From NCBI GenBank assembly GCA_958510875.1, contig OY294068.1:180079411-180143410 (forward strand): 64,000 nt of DNA, in the 5' to 3' direction. This document shows, piece by piece, positions 10,289-21,149 of this stretch (position 1 is its first letter; each line of letters opens with the position of its first letter). Position numbers and translations under genes: made by a program. The notes below the pieces were generated by a model. It had not been told where the DNA came from and ran no database searches. It saw nothing but the letters and a program-made list of their open reading frames with translations. This DNA is from Endomychus coccineus. Taxonomy: Eukaryota > Arthropoda > Insecta > Coleoptera > Endomychidae.

Positions 10289-11935
10289 ACCAAATCTCTT
10301 TTGTCATTTTTTCATACCAAAACTGAAGACAGTTCTATTCCTGAACACGTTCAATTTGATAATCTTAGCTACTCTAGTCCTCATGATATTGTTAATGCTT
10401 TGCAAAGTACTTCCAAAGGGTTTATATTGACTCTTATTAAACTAATAATAAACCTTCTAATAACTTTAATAACTTCGATAATAATATTCTATCTCTTTCA
10501 ATTGTTAGTCCCTCTGGAGTGATTCAAGTTAGTGAAACACTTAAGGCAAGTCACACGAAGGATCTAGATCAAATTCCTGCTTTCTTTGTTAAACATTGCA
10601 TCAGTATATTCGCAGCTACGCTGGCATTTATATATTCATTAGCCTTAAAATCGCATACTTTTCCGGATCTGTGGAAAGTTTCAAAATTAGTACCAGTTTT
10701 TAAAAAAGGTAATAGACATGAGGTTACTAATTATCGCCTAATTACCATCATCAATAACTTCTGAAAATATTTGAATATATCTTATATGGCTACTTTCAAT
10801 CATGTAAATAAAACTGCAGATATCCTCAGAGCAGCATGAGCTCAACCGCTCAAATGTTTCTAACTTAGGTTGCTACAATCAATACTTGGCCGATGTTATT
10901 GATGAGAGTGGCCAGGTTGATTGTATCTACCTCGATTTCGCTGAGGCATTTGATAAAATGGTTTAGAGTATTTTATTGAATAAAATGACTAGCTTTGGAT
11001 TTACAAATCATTTGATTGAATTTTAGAATTCTTACATAAGTGATAGATATCAATATGTAGAGTATAGAGATTTTGAATCGTATTCATTTCATGCCACCTT
11101 AGGTGTACCTCAAGGGTCTGTACTTGGACCACTCCTATTCAATGTATTTATCAATGCCATTTCTTCTTTATTTGTCTGTTATTTTCTTCTTTACGCAGAT
11201 GACTTAAAATTTTACTCGGCAGTAAAGCATTCTTTATGTTTTATCTCATTGCAGCATGACTTGGATGCACTCAGTACTTGGTGTGTAATCAATCATCTGG
11301 AGCTTAGTATATCAGTAAGTGCACTGTAGTGACTTTCACCAAGAAAATTTCCCGAATTATTTACAATTAATTAACTTGTTGCCACAGCCCTTACTCGTTG
11401 CTATAGTTTCAGAGACTTTTTTTTGACGTGAAATTGCCATTTGCGTCTCACATCGAATCCATTGTTTCTAGCGCCTACAGAATTCTGGGCTTTATCATCC
11501 GGAATTGCCGCCTATTTAACAATATTGATAGTGATTCAATAATAATATTGTACAGTTCATTTGTTCGTTCCAAGCTCGAATATGCTTCAGTTGTGTAGAA
11601 CCTCCATTATAAAATGTACATAAACAAAATAGGGCGCGTGAATAGGCGTTTCTTAAGATATTTAGCCTTCAAAGCTGATGGAAATTATCCACCTTTTGTA
11701 TTTTCCCACCAGGCTCTATTACATAGATTCTCTTGCTTAAAGTTATATAAAAGGGGAAGGAAATTCATAGTATTTTATTCCTGTATAAGGTCATTCATAA
11801 CCTGGTTGACGGTACTGATTTTATCAAGGCTGAATTTACAGATGTCATCTGCTCGTACTCGTTCTACATTTTATCTACCACTCTGCAAAACAAACACGTT
11901 ATTATGTTCCCCCAATATTCCAAATGTGTAGATTC
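10289..11935 (+). pseudogene. Degenerate LINE reverse transcriptase
   Basis: The plus strand carries, in order, decayed reverse-transcriptase motifs: HTFPDLWKVSKLVPVFKKG with TNYRLITI, then VDCIYLDFAEAFDKM, GVPQGSVLGPLLFNVFI and LLYADDLKF (the catalytic YADD is intact), and a thumb region with YSSFVRSKLEYAS. Stops and frame changes separate them. This is the Jockey/CR1-type layout. No endonuclease domain is seen. It lies in bdl intron 1 in antisense to the gene. Confidence 0.85.
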
Positions 11936-12511
11936 TACAAGATGATCGGTTTGACTGTTGATATATTTTGTTGTATCCCTAATGATATTTGCATAGCTGT
12001 GTATGTTAGTTAATTTTAATTCCTATTCTGTAATTATATTATATATACTTCTAAGCTATCCAAATAGTTCCTCTCGTTGAGTTGATGTGAATAAATAATT
12101 AAAAAGTAATATTACAAATGTTTAAAGAAATCAGACAAGAAACATAGTATATGCATGAATCAGTAGCATATCGCCGAACTTTGATCCTGTTTGTGCTTAG
12201 AATATACTATTTCCTACTTTTTTATTACGATGAGATACTATTCCATCTAGATTTTGGTTGCGGTAAATCGAAAGTTTGAGTGACAGGAATTTTGCATCTA
12301 ATAACCTTATGCTTTCGAGGTAGAGCTGAAAGGGGTAACGCTTCTACAGTGTCTTGATTGCGGTAGGCGCATGAGTATAAACAACCATCAGTCATTTCTC
12401 ATACGTTTTATTATATTTATATTGATAATGGATGAAGATTAGAGAAATATCTTTGTATAGTTGCGAAATTATGTAATGTAAGACTCAATTTTGTTTGTCA
12501 TTTATTTTCAG
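11936..12511. other. Intronic DNA, nothing recognised
   Basis: AT-rich sequence between the LINE fragment and the ABCG exon. I see no coding or repeat signature. Confidence 0.4.
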
Positions 12512-12680
12512 ACATTAACCTATATGAGATTAATAGTGAACTTTCTAACTGGAGTGATGTTGGGTAGTATTTATTGGCAACCAGGTCAAGATGGCTCAAA
12601 AGTGACAGATAATTACAATTTACTATTCTCTATTCTAATTCACCACATGATGTCTACCATGATGTTGACCATACTTACAT
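12512..12680 (+). CDS. Orphan exon of an ABCG-subfamily transporter
   Basis: A 169-bp exon with clean boundaries: acceptor tttattttcag and donor GTGAGT. It translates from phase 0 as TLTYMRLIVNFLTGVMLGSI, YWQPGQDGSKVTDNYNLLFS and onward to MLTILT, ending in phase 1. This is the first transmembrane part of insect ABCG half-transporters (Drosophila white/ABCG4-like group), normally flanked by exons for the nucleotide-binding domain and for the following membrane helices. I find neither in the window: no Walker A or ABC signature, and no continuation. It may be one exon of a gene with very large introns, or a captured fragment. It lies antisense inside bdl intron 1. Confidence 0.7.
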
Positions 12681-13285
12681 GTGAGTACCGATTGCATTGT
12701 TGCTAATGCATTTACAAAAACTGTTATTAGTATAAACGTGTAGTTCTTCGATACTCTTGATTTATTTGTATTAGTACATAATACTTATTATATCCATTCG
12801 TGCTGTATCGGCTATCAACTGAACTACCTTCTGACTAATAGCATGTAGCTGCTAGTATCTACTTGTGGAGACATGTTTTCATGTTTGCTCTCGAATTCTG
12901 TCCGATTTTTTACTGGATCCAAATGTTCAATGAATATTGATAGGAAACATATTTTTTTAAGTTAGAGCAGTCTTCAGTTCTAAATATTAGTTGGGGCACA
13001 TTTATCATAAAAATAACGAACTGACAGTGACTGAAGGAAACTATAAAATGACCAACGATTTAATGTCATCTTGGGGTTGTGGTTGGTGAATTTTTTTAAT
13101 TTTTTATGACCTGGTTTATTTTTGCCAGCTTCATTAGTAGAATGTGCAAAATAATTCTTCCAGCAATTCAATCAATTCAGAATCATATTGAGGATAATCA
13201 ATAGCTGAATATGAGCATAAACAATTATATCTTTGAATAATCATTGTTAGTAAATCATGATGGATACCCTGTGTAGCAAGAGGCT
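12681..13285. other. Intronic DNA, nothing recognised
   Basis: AT-rich sequence. No continuation of the ABCG exon and no other family signature is visible. Confidence 0.4.
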
Positions 13286-13289
13286 GTAT

Positions 13290-13485
13290 TCCTACAAATA
13301 AAAACAAGAAATTTTACTTTGTTATCACTTTATTTAAAAAAACGTTGATTATCAAAACTACCTGAAGTTTAATAACAATATTTACAAACAAAATTAAGGA
13401 TTAGCAATAGGTTCTCCATTGAGTCCTTTATTGGCTGAAATATTGATGTCTAACAAACAAATTCATTTTTTAGTACGGATACGTA
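13290..13485 (+). pseudogene. Penelope-like reverse transcriptase, 5' piece (interrupted)
   Basis: The plus strand reads YLKFNNNIYKQ, then GLAIGSPLSPLLAEILM (RT motif B of PLEs), then FLVR, and stops at the YV of the catalytic YVDD box, where a DD41D transposon is inserted. The remainder resumes at 15851. Small frame changes are present, so it was already decayed or decayed since. Confidence 0.75.
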
Positions 13486-15850
13486 CAGGGTGTCCCATTT
13501 TAGGTACTTTTGCGGGTTATCTCCTTTATTTTTAAAGATAGAGAGTTGCGGTTTTCGCGACACTGTGCTACTTTTTCGTAAAACTCAAGATGCCTTCAAC
13601 AGAATTTTCATAGCCCTTTTAGTTTTTAAGATACAGGGCATTTCTGAAAATGTTGCATTTTGTGACCCCCCTCGTATCTCCGTTATCCTTCAACTAATCG
13701 AGAAGGTAAAATAACATTCTAATGGTTTTTTTTTCGTAGAATGCAGTGGTGTAGATAACTGTTGTTACATATTTACTGTTTTTGAGTTATAAAGCAAACT
13801 TATGTTTTTTTAAATGGAACACCCTGTATATTTATAGACTATAAAATTTTTCTTTTTTTTACCTTTTCAAAAATATATGATAGTATAAACTTTTTTTCAG
13901 AAACACGCAAATATTTGACAATTTTCAGAAATTAAATACATATTTTAATAGTAGGCCATTGATATTGTTTATGACAAGAAACAGAAATAAACGTCAAATC
14001 TCTATCGCATTTAAGCTGTTTATTTTCGTTCTTTTGGTATCATTATTCAATAGATATTTATCAATTTTTCCGAATAATGGCAGTTTACGAAAATTATGAG
14101 AAATATGATATGATGGTATGTTTTATACAGAGTAATGAAAATTCTGAAGAAGCTTCGGAATTATACTTCCAAAGGTGAGTAAGCTATTATGGCTATGAAA
14201 ATCTCTATTATCATTTAAATTTTTGCTTGTTAGATATCCAGAAAGAAGGCAATCGTTTTTTGGGATATTTGCCCGTTTAAAAGCAAATTTAGTTGAGCAC
14301 GGATCATTTGTTCACCCGCGCCCTAAAACATACAACAAAGAGAACAGGGGAAGAAAAGAGATAGATACTTTAGGATATATAGAAGCAACACCTTCGTCCT
14401 CATGTAGAAAAATTGAGAAGGAAATTGGTGTGCCAAAAACTAACGCTCAGAGGATCTTGAAGAAATATAAGTATCATCCATACAAATTTAATATACTACA
14501 ACATTTGCATCCTGGCGATGCCGAGCGCCGGGCACTGTTTTGCCAGTGGTATTTGCAACAAATCGATGCTAACGATTCATTTGGCAGACTTGTTATCTGG
14601 TCAGACGAATGCTTTATTTCAAGTGCTGGCATTTTCAATCGTCACAATACCAGGAACTGGCGTAGTGAAAATCTGCATTTAATGTTTGAAAGGGCACAAC
14701 AAGGACGCTTTGGAGTTGGGGTTTCATGTTTTATTTTGGGTAGACATATAGTTTATAGGATTTTTGAAGGAGGTCTTACAGCACGTAAATACCTAGAAAT
14801 TGTTGAGGAAGTTATTCCAGAACTGCTCGAGAACATTCCATTAGCCCAGTATAATGATGTTTACCTACAGCAAGATGGTGCCCCAAGTCATAACTCTAGG
14901 CTCTTAAGGGCCTTTCTAAATAATAACTTCCCTCAAAGATGGATAGGTACCAACGGACCTGTTAGATGGCCTCCACGATCACCAGATCTCTCAATTTTAG
15001 ATTTTTTTTTATGGGGCTATATACAAAATGAAGTATATAAAACTCGGTATGACGGCATTGCAGAACTTCGAGAGGCAATTCATTTAGCTTTTCGAAATCT
15101 GCGAATGAGAACAATGGTTCTATTGAACGCTATTCAAAGAATCTCAAAGATGTGCCAATTTTGCATTAGAGAAAATGGTGGTCAATTTGAACATCACATT
15201 TAATTTTTTTTTAATAATGTTATTTTTTTGTGTTTTTGTTATATTGTCACTTTACGCCACAAAACTGTTGTTACAAACTTACTGTTACCTATATACAAGG
15301 TATCCAATTATTATCGCAGCTTAAATGCGATAGAGATTTGACGTTTATTTCTGTTTCTTGTCATAAACAATATCAATGGCCTACTATTAAAATATGTATT
15401 TAATTTCTGAAAATTGTCAATTATTTGCGTGTTTCTGAAAAAAAGTTTATACTATCATATATTTTTGAAAAGGAAGAAAAAAAGACAAATTTTATAGTCT
15501 ATAAATATACAGGGTGTTCCATTTAAAAAAACATAAGTTTACTCTATAACTCAAAAACAGTGAATATGTAACAAAAGTTATCTACATCACTGCATTCTAC
15601 GGAAAAAAATCTATTAGAATGTTATTTTACCTTTTCGATAAGTTGAAGGATAACGGAGATACGAGGGGGGTCACAAAATGCAACATTTTCAGAAATGCCC
15701 TGTATCTTAAAAACTAAAAGGGCTATGAAAATTCTGTTGACGGCATCTTGAGTTTTACGAAAAAGCAGCACAGTGTCGCGAAAACCGCAACTCTCTATCT
15801 TTAAAAATAAAGGAGATACCCCGCAAAAGTACCCAAAATGGGACACCCTG
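13486..15850 (+). mobile_element. Intact DD41D Tc1/mariner-group transposon
   Basis: A 2,365-bp element starting CAGGGTGTCCC and ending in the inverse, flanked by TA at 13484-13485 and 15851-15852. The terminal inverted repeats are about 530 bp each (to about 14020, and from about 15316), with few mismatches. They enclose one spliced transposase gene. DD41D spacing with long TIRs is typical of the rosa-like lineage of the mariner group. High TIR identity and an unbroken transposase suggest recent activity. Open frames inside the two TIRs mirror each other and are not genes. Confidence 0.9.
14077..15203 (+). CDS. DD41D transposase (two exons, 59-bp intron)
   Basis: Cut-and-paste transposase of 355 residues. 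The ATG at 14077 (MAVYENYEKYDMMVCFIQ) reads to 14174, where CAAAG/GTGAGT gives a donor. The acceptor ttgttag ends at 14233, and the joined codon restores the conserved FQRYPERRQ box. Helix-turn-helix DNA-binding motifs follow. Catalytic residues are the D of VIWSDECF, the D of YLQQDGAPSH, and, 41 residues later, the D of SPDLSILDFFLWG. The frame ends at TAA with no stops or shifts. A start at the internal Met (14223) would lie in the intron and lose the N-terminal box. Confidence 0.9.
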
Positions 15851-16735
15851 TACATGACGTAGCCATGTTCCACAGGTAATACAGATGAACTTAAACTACT
15901 CATAAACACCTAAACCGCATTTACCCCGAAATTAAATTCACACTAGAAACTGAAAATAATTCAATAATCAATTTTTTAGACCTAAAATTAACAAAAAAAA
16001 ATAACATAATTTATTTTGACATCTATAGAAAACCTACTTATATAGTTCTAACAATACTTGCAGACTCAACACACCCATTCACACATGGAATAGCAGCGTT
16101 CAAATCTATGATACATATAGCCTTTTCCATACCATTGGAATAAACAGTGTTTTTGACTGAATTAGATACTATGAGAAACATTGTGATACACAACGGCTAT
16201 TCTGTATCGTCAAAAAATGATTTAATCAAAAAAAATTTTTTTTAATCAACTGTTAATCAAATTTATCTCAACGTGCAACTAAAAACTTGCGCCAATATCT
16301 GATAAAATCTCGAATATCTTTAAGAAACAAAAGTTAAATGAAGCTTTCAGACCAAACCAACAACTTTCAAACATATTTTTCAATATAAAAATTAAATCTA
16401 TCAAACTTCGGAAATCAGGAGGTTATAAGTTAACTTGTAAGTAAGGTAATGTCCTATATATTGGTCAAACGGTAGATCGTTTTAAGTTAGATATTAGAAA
16501 CAATTCAAGTCATTTCAATTAAACAAAAATATTTCAAATTTTTCAAACCACTTTATAGAAACCCAACACCATTTTCCTCCACTAGAAAACCTAAATATTT
16601 TACATACAATTACGAAGGGTAGAAAACGTAATCTATTAGAATCTATATAACACAATAATCCTTCAAACAGATTTAGGAAACGCCAGCTTGTTCGCCCTGT
16701 TAAATTCCAATAATACAATCCTTAGAATATGATTA
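15851..16735 (+). pseudogene. Penelope-like reverse transcriptase, 3' piece, and GIY-YIG remnant
   Basis: Resumes the interrupted PLE with HDVAMFHR (the second half of a mutated YVDD box), NTDELKLL, PEIKFTLETEN, NFLDLKLTKK, YRKPTY and HPFTHGIAAFKSMIHIAFSI, the PLE thumb region. A broken endonuclease start (YIGQTVDRF) lies near 16455. Several stops and frameshifts make it non-functional. It is a different PLE subfamily from the copies at 1-498 and 3763-4915. Confidence 0.8.
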
Positions 16736-16739
16736 CCGA

Positions 16740-17119
16740 CAGTTTAATTCCTTGTCGATTACTATCACAACACAATTGACCTTAGTACCTATGTGTACTA
16801 TTAATTCTTGGAATCGATTCCGTTCATGCAAATTTCGTATAAATACTATGATGTTTCAGTGTTTTCTCATTGTATGTTTTGATAATGAACTGTAAAGTTC
16901 GAAATTACAATCAATGATGAAAACTTTACACATAATTTTCAAGATTGGTTGAACCAAAGGAATGAAAGTGCGGTAATTTTAGTCACATTTAATTAGAGAC
17001 TGCGTCCATACTTGAGAAAAAATTCTGATTTCTGAATATTGGAACTAGATCAATAATATTTTTTTCATGTTTCCAAAAAACCATATTATTGCTCATTAAT
17101 ATCTGAATATAATACTTAC
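16740..17119. other. bdl intron 1 near its donor, nothing recognised
   Basis: AT-rich sequence next to the first bdl exon. No feature is seen beyond the splice donor at its right end. Confidence 0.4.
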
Positions 17120-17308
17120 TTCCTTTCTCCATACCAATTTATAGGGTATAGGCATACTTTCCGGAAAGTCCAAATCACAGTTCAAAATGATGTAATCACC
17201 CACTGAAGCAGTCAAATACAATGGTCTATGTTCATTGTAATCATCGTAACACTTCACATCACATGCAGTCATTGAGAAAAACAAGAGAACAACTACTAAT
17301 TTCGACAT
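17120..17308 (-). CDS. bdl: borderless first coding exon: signal peptide and start of Ig1
   Basis: Borderless is an Ig-superfamily membrane protein that works with Turtle in axon-glia contacts. This exon encodes 63 residues. I chose the Met at 17306-17308 because it directly starts a hydrophobic signal peptide, MSKLVVVLLFFSMTACDVKC. An in-frame Met 19 codons upstream (17363-17365) would put a charged leader in front of it. The Ig1 start follows: LTASVGDYIILNC with the first cysteine, PIPYKLVWRKE, then a GTAAGT donor in phase 0. The intron to the next exon is 8.9 kb and full of mobile elements. Confidence 0.88.
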
Positions 17309-17837
17309 TTTATCAGGTTGCCATAATTCAACATTGATACACCTTAGCAAGCGTGCTAATCCCATGAAATTACTGAGATCTTTAAATCGAATCTAATAGC
17401 GGGAATAACTGCTAGAATTAGATTAATGAATGTACAAACGAGGGCGTTTATAGTTACTCGCTCCACAAGCCAAAGAAATGCAGCAGATCGGATATAGCCG
17501 TGATAAAGGCAGTAATTCCATGGCAGTGGTAATTCTTAACGTAATTAAATTTTCTTCCGAGCACGCTGCTCGATACTTTAGGTATCCAGGTGAAATATTT
17601 AGTGATAACGATTGTCTGCAAATCTATTACAACTTGAAAAAGGAATAACGTTAAAAATAAGTTCAATATGACACTATTCTGACAATTGAAATTAGTTGTT
17701 GTATGAAATGATTGGAACATAAACGTTTTTGTTTAATGTTATCATATTTTCTTTCGAGAACTTGGAGAACACTCTTGACTGGGAACCGATTCCATCTGCC
17801 TCTGAAACTCGGAGAACACTCATGAAACAACGTTAAA
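17309..17837. other. Upstream region of bdl
   Basis: Would contain the bdl 5' leader and promoter. No clear TATA-initiator pair was identified. Nothing else coding is evident. Confidence 0.35.
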
Positions 17838-17896
17838 TACGAGGGCAAGGTGAAAAGTCCCCGAAAAATAAAACCGATGGCGCTACAATGAACACC
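17838..17896 (+). mobile_element. Solo mariner terminus
   Basis: The run starting TACGAGGGCAAGGTGAAAAG matches the ends of the mariner copies at 55341 and 62941 for about 60 bases, then matching stops. It is a stranded 5' end of the same mariner family. Confidence 0.7.
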
Positions 17897-18249
17897 CCCT
17901 CCCCCCACCTCAATACTAATCCTACTTTCTTGTTCTTCTTTAACATTTTGGATTATCAGAAACTACCGTTATTCCTTTGAGTTGATATATACTAATTAAT
18001 ATTAATTAATAAATTGAAAAATATTGGTATCAAAGGTACTGTGATGAAATGGTTGTGGAGTTAACATTTTTAATAAATCTCAGATTGTTAAATTTGGAGC
18101 ATGACATTGGGCCCCATTTCTTTCCAATTTAAGTGAACGACATTGTCGATTTTACTGATTCTGATTTATTATTGATGTAAGGGGAACCGGTGAGGTTTCC
18201 TTCTGTCCAAGCCGAGGCTCTTTGAAACCCGTATCTCCTAGTAGAGCGG

Positions 18250-18870
18250 TTTCCCCTCAAGAGTGTTCACCAAACTCCATAGTGGACGAACATCCATCCA
18301 ACACTGTCAAGACCAAGTGTGGTTAACACCAATTTCTTATCTAGTTTCTGGATCTTCTCAGTGTCGCATAGCTCTACGTAGAGTGCCCTGCATCTTGGGG
18401 GCAAACAGTGTTACGCATCTGAATAGAATGTGCAGTATCGTTTCGTTTTTTCGTTTCCATCACCTGCACAAGGGTGAATCGCTCAGATTCATTCTATGGA
18501 TATGGTAGTTGACCGGTTCAGTTTGGCATCGGTTTTAACCTTCTTCCTCACTTGCTGAAATCAGTCTTCCCTATTGTGCGGTCTAATCAGTGTTTTCGAC
18601 TGTCTGAAACCGTTCACTTGTTGCCACTCTTTCAAGGATAGCAAACTGATCCAGCAGGTGTTCTTTGAACCCTAGTTTTGCACGCTCATCGGCTATTCCT
18701 TTCCTCCTTATTCCAGAATGGATGGAGACCCAGAATGAGCTTTCTTTTTCGCTGAGGTTGTTTAACACGTTGATGCAATTTCACACGAGCAAGAGTTGCT
18801 TTGGGCAGTACTTCCATTTGGTGAGAGGGAAACCACAGAATTTATAGTTTTCTGTTGAACGCCAAAAATC
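18250..18870 (-). pseudogene. LINE RNase H domain fossil
   Basis: The minus strand encodes FWVSIHSGIRRKGIADERAK, the C-terminal signature of non-LTR retroelement RNase H domains (normally WVPSHSGIxGNExADxxAK). It is preceded by LLVxNCINVLNNL and followed by broken tail sequence with a cysteine-rich zinc-knuckle-like stretch (LCRC). Stops and frame changes are present. It belongs to an RNase H-bearing LINE (I or R1-like), unlike the Jockey-type copies elsewhere in the window. Confidence 0.7.
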
Positions 18871-19059
18871 CTTTACACTTGGGGGTGATGCTCAGTTTTC
18901 ACCATGCTGAAATTTTGGCATTCCAGTTATTTTTCCACTGAACTGAACAAACGGATCAAAATGACATCTAAATTGGTTTTCATGCGGAAAAACTTACAAC
19001 ATACTTATCAAAAAAAAAATCGGAATATTATTCTTTTATATTCAGTATCATTATCATTT

Positions 19060-19510
19060 AATAACAATTTCTGCATTGTATTGTCCTGTAGTTCTTGAAA
19101 CACAATTGCTTCGATATCTGGAGACTGTGGCGAGTAGGATCAGGGAGGAGAAAATGCACAGCTGTACAGGATGCCAACCTCCTAACATTAAGAGATTTTG
19201 CAACAGGAATAATGTAGCAGGTTTTGAGATCGACGATACGGAACGGCCCCTCAATTAGTTTGGGAAATGATCTGGTCACCAAGGAGTCCTGAACTAAATC
19301 CGATAAACATGTATGGGACATGATCGGTAAACAAGTGCGGATTGCTACCCCTGCTTCAGCGAATTAATTGCTGTGGTTGTAGGGTTTGGAAAAAATCGAC
19401 AATGATGATATTTACGAAATGTGGTTTCGGGATGCCAAGACACATGGATGCGGCTATCAAGGCTCGAGGAGGCAATAAGTTGTATTGGCTGTTTGTTTTT
19501 AACTGAAAAT
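19060..19510 (+). pseudogene. Decayed Tc1-like transposase remnant
   Basis: Short pieces in different frames resemble the C-terminal half of a Tc1-like transposase: WSPRSPELNPI near 19270, the WDMIGKQVR-like piece near 19315, and a GGNKLYWLF tail near 19470. Frameshifts and stops are frequent. The assignment rests on the SPELNPI box and on the order of the pieces. Confidence 0.5.
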
Positions 19511-19519
19511 TCATTTTAT

Positions 19520-20640
19520 TTTTGTTAAGTTATGTATAAAAGGTTAATAACAGCTGAATCAAATTAAACCTCTACGTCTTAAATTTCTTACTCTATGATC
19601 AAACTAAATAAACAAGGAATAACAAATTATGCTTATCGATTGAGTTTTGTACCGCTGAGTGTACGAATATTGTATATTATATTCATTCTACTTTTCACGA
19701 TAGTTCATCTATTCTCTGTTTAGTAGCTCCCCGATTTAGATTTTGCCATTCTACATCTATCAAAAGATCCACATACTTCAGTTTGATACAGTTATTATTA
19801 GTATTATTTCCCAACAACATTTCCTTTGGAAGAACTAGAATAAGCATTTGTATTGTTAATAATCCAATTTTGTTACACTTTCAAGTATTTTGAATACCTA
19901 CAAGAAATTGTGAATTTGCTTGATGAGTAAACCTTTTCTTGGAGATTGTTAATAAAAATATTTAGTTGCTCAGATAAATATTCAACTTGTTTCAAAGTGT
20001 CATACGCATTTTATAGCGGAAACCTAAATTACACATTATATAAGTACGTCAATTACGTTCATTGAGCCCGCCTACAAATGCAATGCTTACGCGACCCACA
20101 ACTGTTACGTTAACATGTATAACAATATGAAATCAAATAATGGGATCTGAATTAACTGTGACTTTACGTAAGTTTTCAATTTCCTTGTTATCGACTGTTA
20201 GTAGAATAGGGCAATGAAATATTATTTCCTGCGACGTAGGCACCCGCTAAGCACGGATTTTTCCAAACTCAATTTCAAACAGGGTGAAATGTATTCGGTA
20301 TTTTTTGACGTTTCTCACAGCTAATATAATCGCACTATTTACCTTACAGACAGTTCCATAGATTTTCACAGTTCTGACTGTCTATGACCGACAACCCCTA
20401 AAGGGTTATATGTTGTGATGACATTCACATAATGTCCGTGACAAACCATTCCATAACATAGATATCCCTGTGTGACATGACATGAGTATAATTCACGTCT
20501 TTCCAAGCTTTCAGCTTTTTCTAGTAAGTCTTAAAACTTGGGGATTCTTTGATATAATTTATTCATTTTATTTACATACCTACTTGAAAAACATATGACT
20601 GATGAAACAATTTTTTTTGCTTCTCTCGAAATTCACTAAT
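19520..20640. other. tutl-bdl intergenic DNA, nothing recognised
   Basis: No open frame of note and no repeat unit recognised. Confidence 0.35.
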
Positions 20641-20829
20641 AGCTCATTTACTTTACAGATGCCCTATACAGGTGATTCTGTAGTCACTACCGTACGTATG
20701 TTCGAGAGGCGATAATATACATGAAATTGAGCAACTTTTGTTCTAGGTAAAGAATGAGCAAAGTTATGGCAGTGACTGAAAAAGCACCTTGTATATGGGC
20801 CCCAAAATCAGACTTGGCCATGGGCGCAG

Positions 20830-21143
20830 TTTTATATTCACACGGATCGGGATCCAGATGTTCCTCATGGAAGAATATGGTTTAAACATAATGTTTGAAA
20901 ATATTTGGATGGAATTTTCCCAAATCGCTGGATAGGTCGAATCGTATGTGAAGGAGAAAGTGTATCAGAATAGGCCAGAAAACATTGAGGACCTAAAAGA
21001 GATAAAGAGGGGGAACATAAATAACTTACCGGTCCAAAGCATTCTACTTGCGCTTGGTAGTTTCTATTGCAGACTTAGTGAGTGGAAAGTGAAGGTCACT
21101 TCAGCATTTTTTACATTGAGTCTTATTTAGGAAAGTGTTATTT
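20830..21143 (+). pseudogene. DD41D-like transposase C-terminal fossil
   Basis: The plus strand shows FPNRWIGR, then an internal deletion where the third catalytic Asp should be, then KVYQNRPENIEDLKE and NNLPVQSILLALGSF, with several breaks. The order parallels FPQRWIGTNGP...NEVYKTRYDGIAELRE of the intact element at 14077-15203, so this is an older relative. Confidence 0.6.
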
Positions 21144-21149
21144 ATCTAC

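Noticed and set aside
13490..13714. A 74-codon plus-strand gene (and its counterpart at 15622-15909)
   Set aside because: Both are open frames inside the inverted terminal repeats of the DD41D element and mirror one another.
14223..14233. Transposase start at the Met within TTGCTTGTTAGATATCC context
   Set aside because: This Met lies in the intron; using the ATG at 14077 and the 59-bp intron restores the conserved YPERRQ region.
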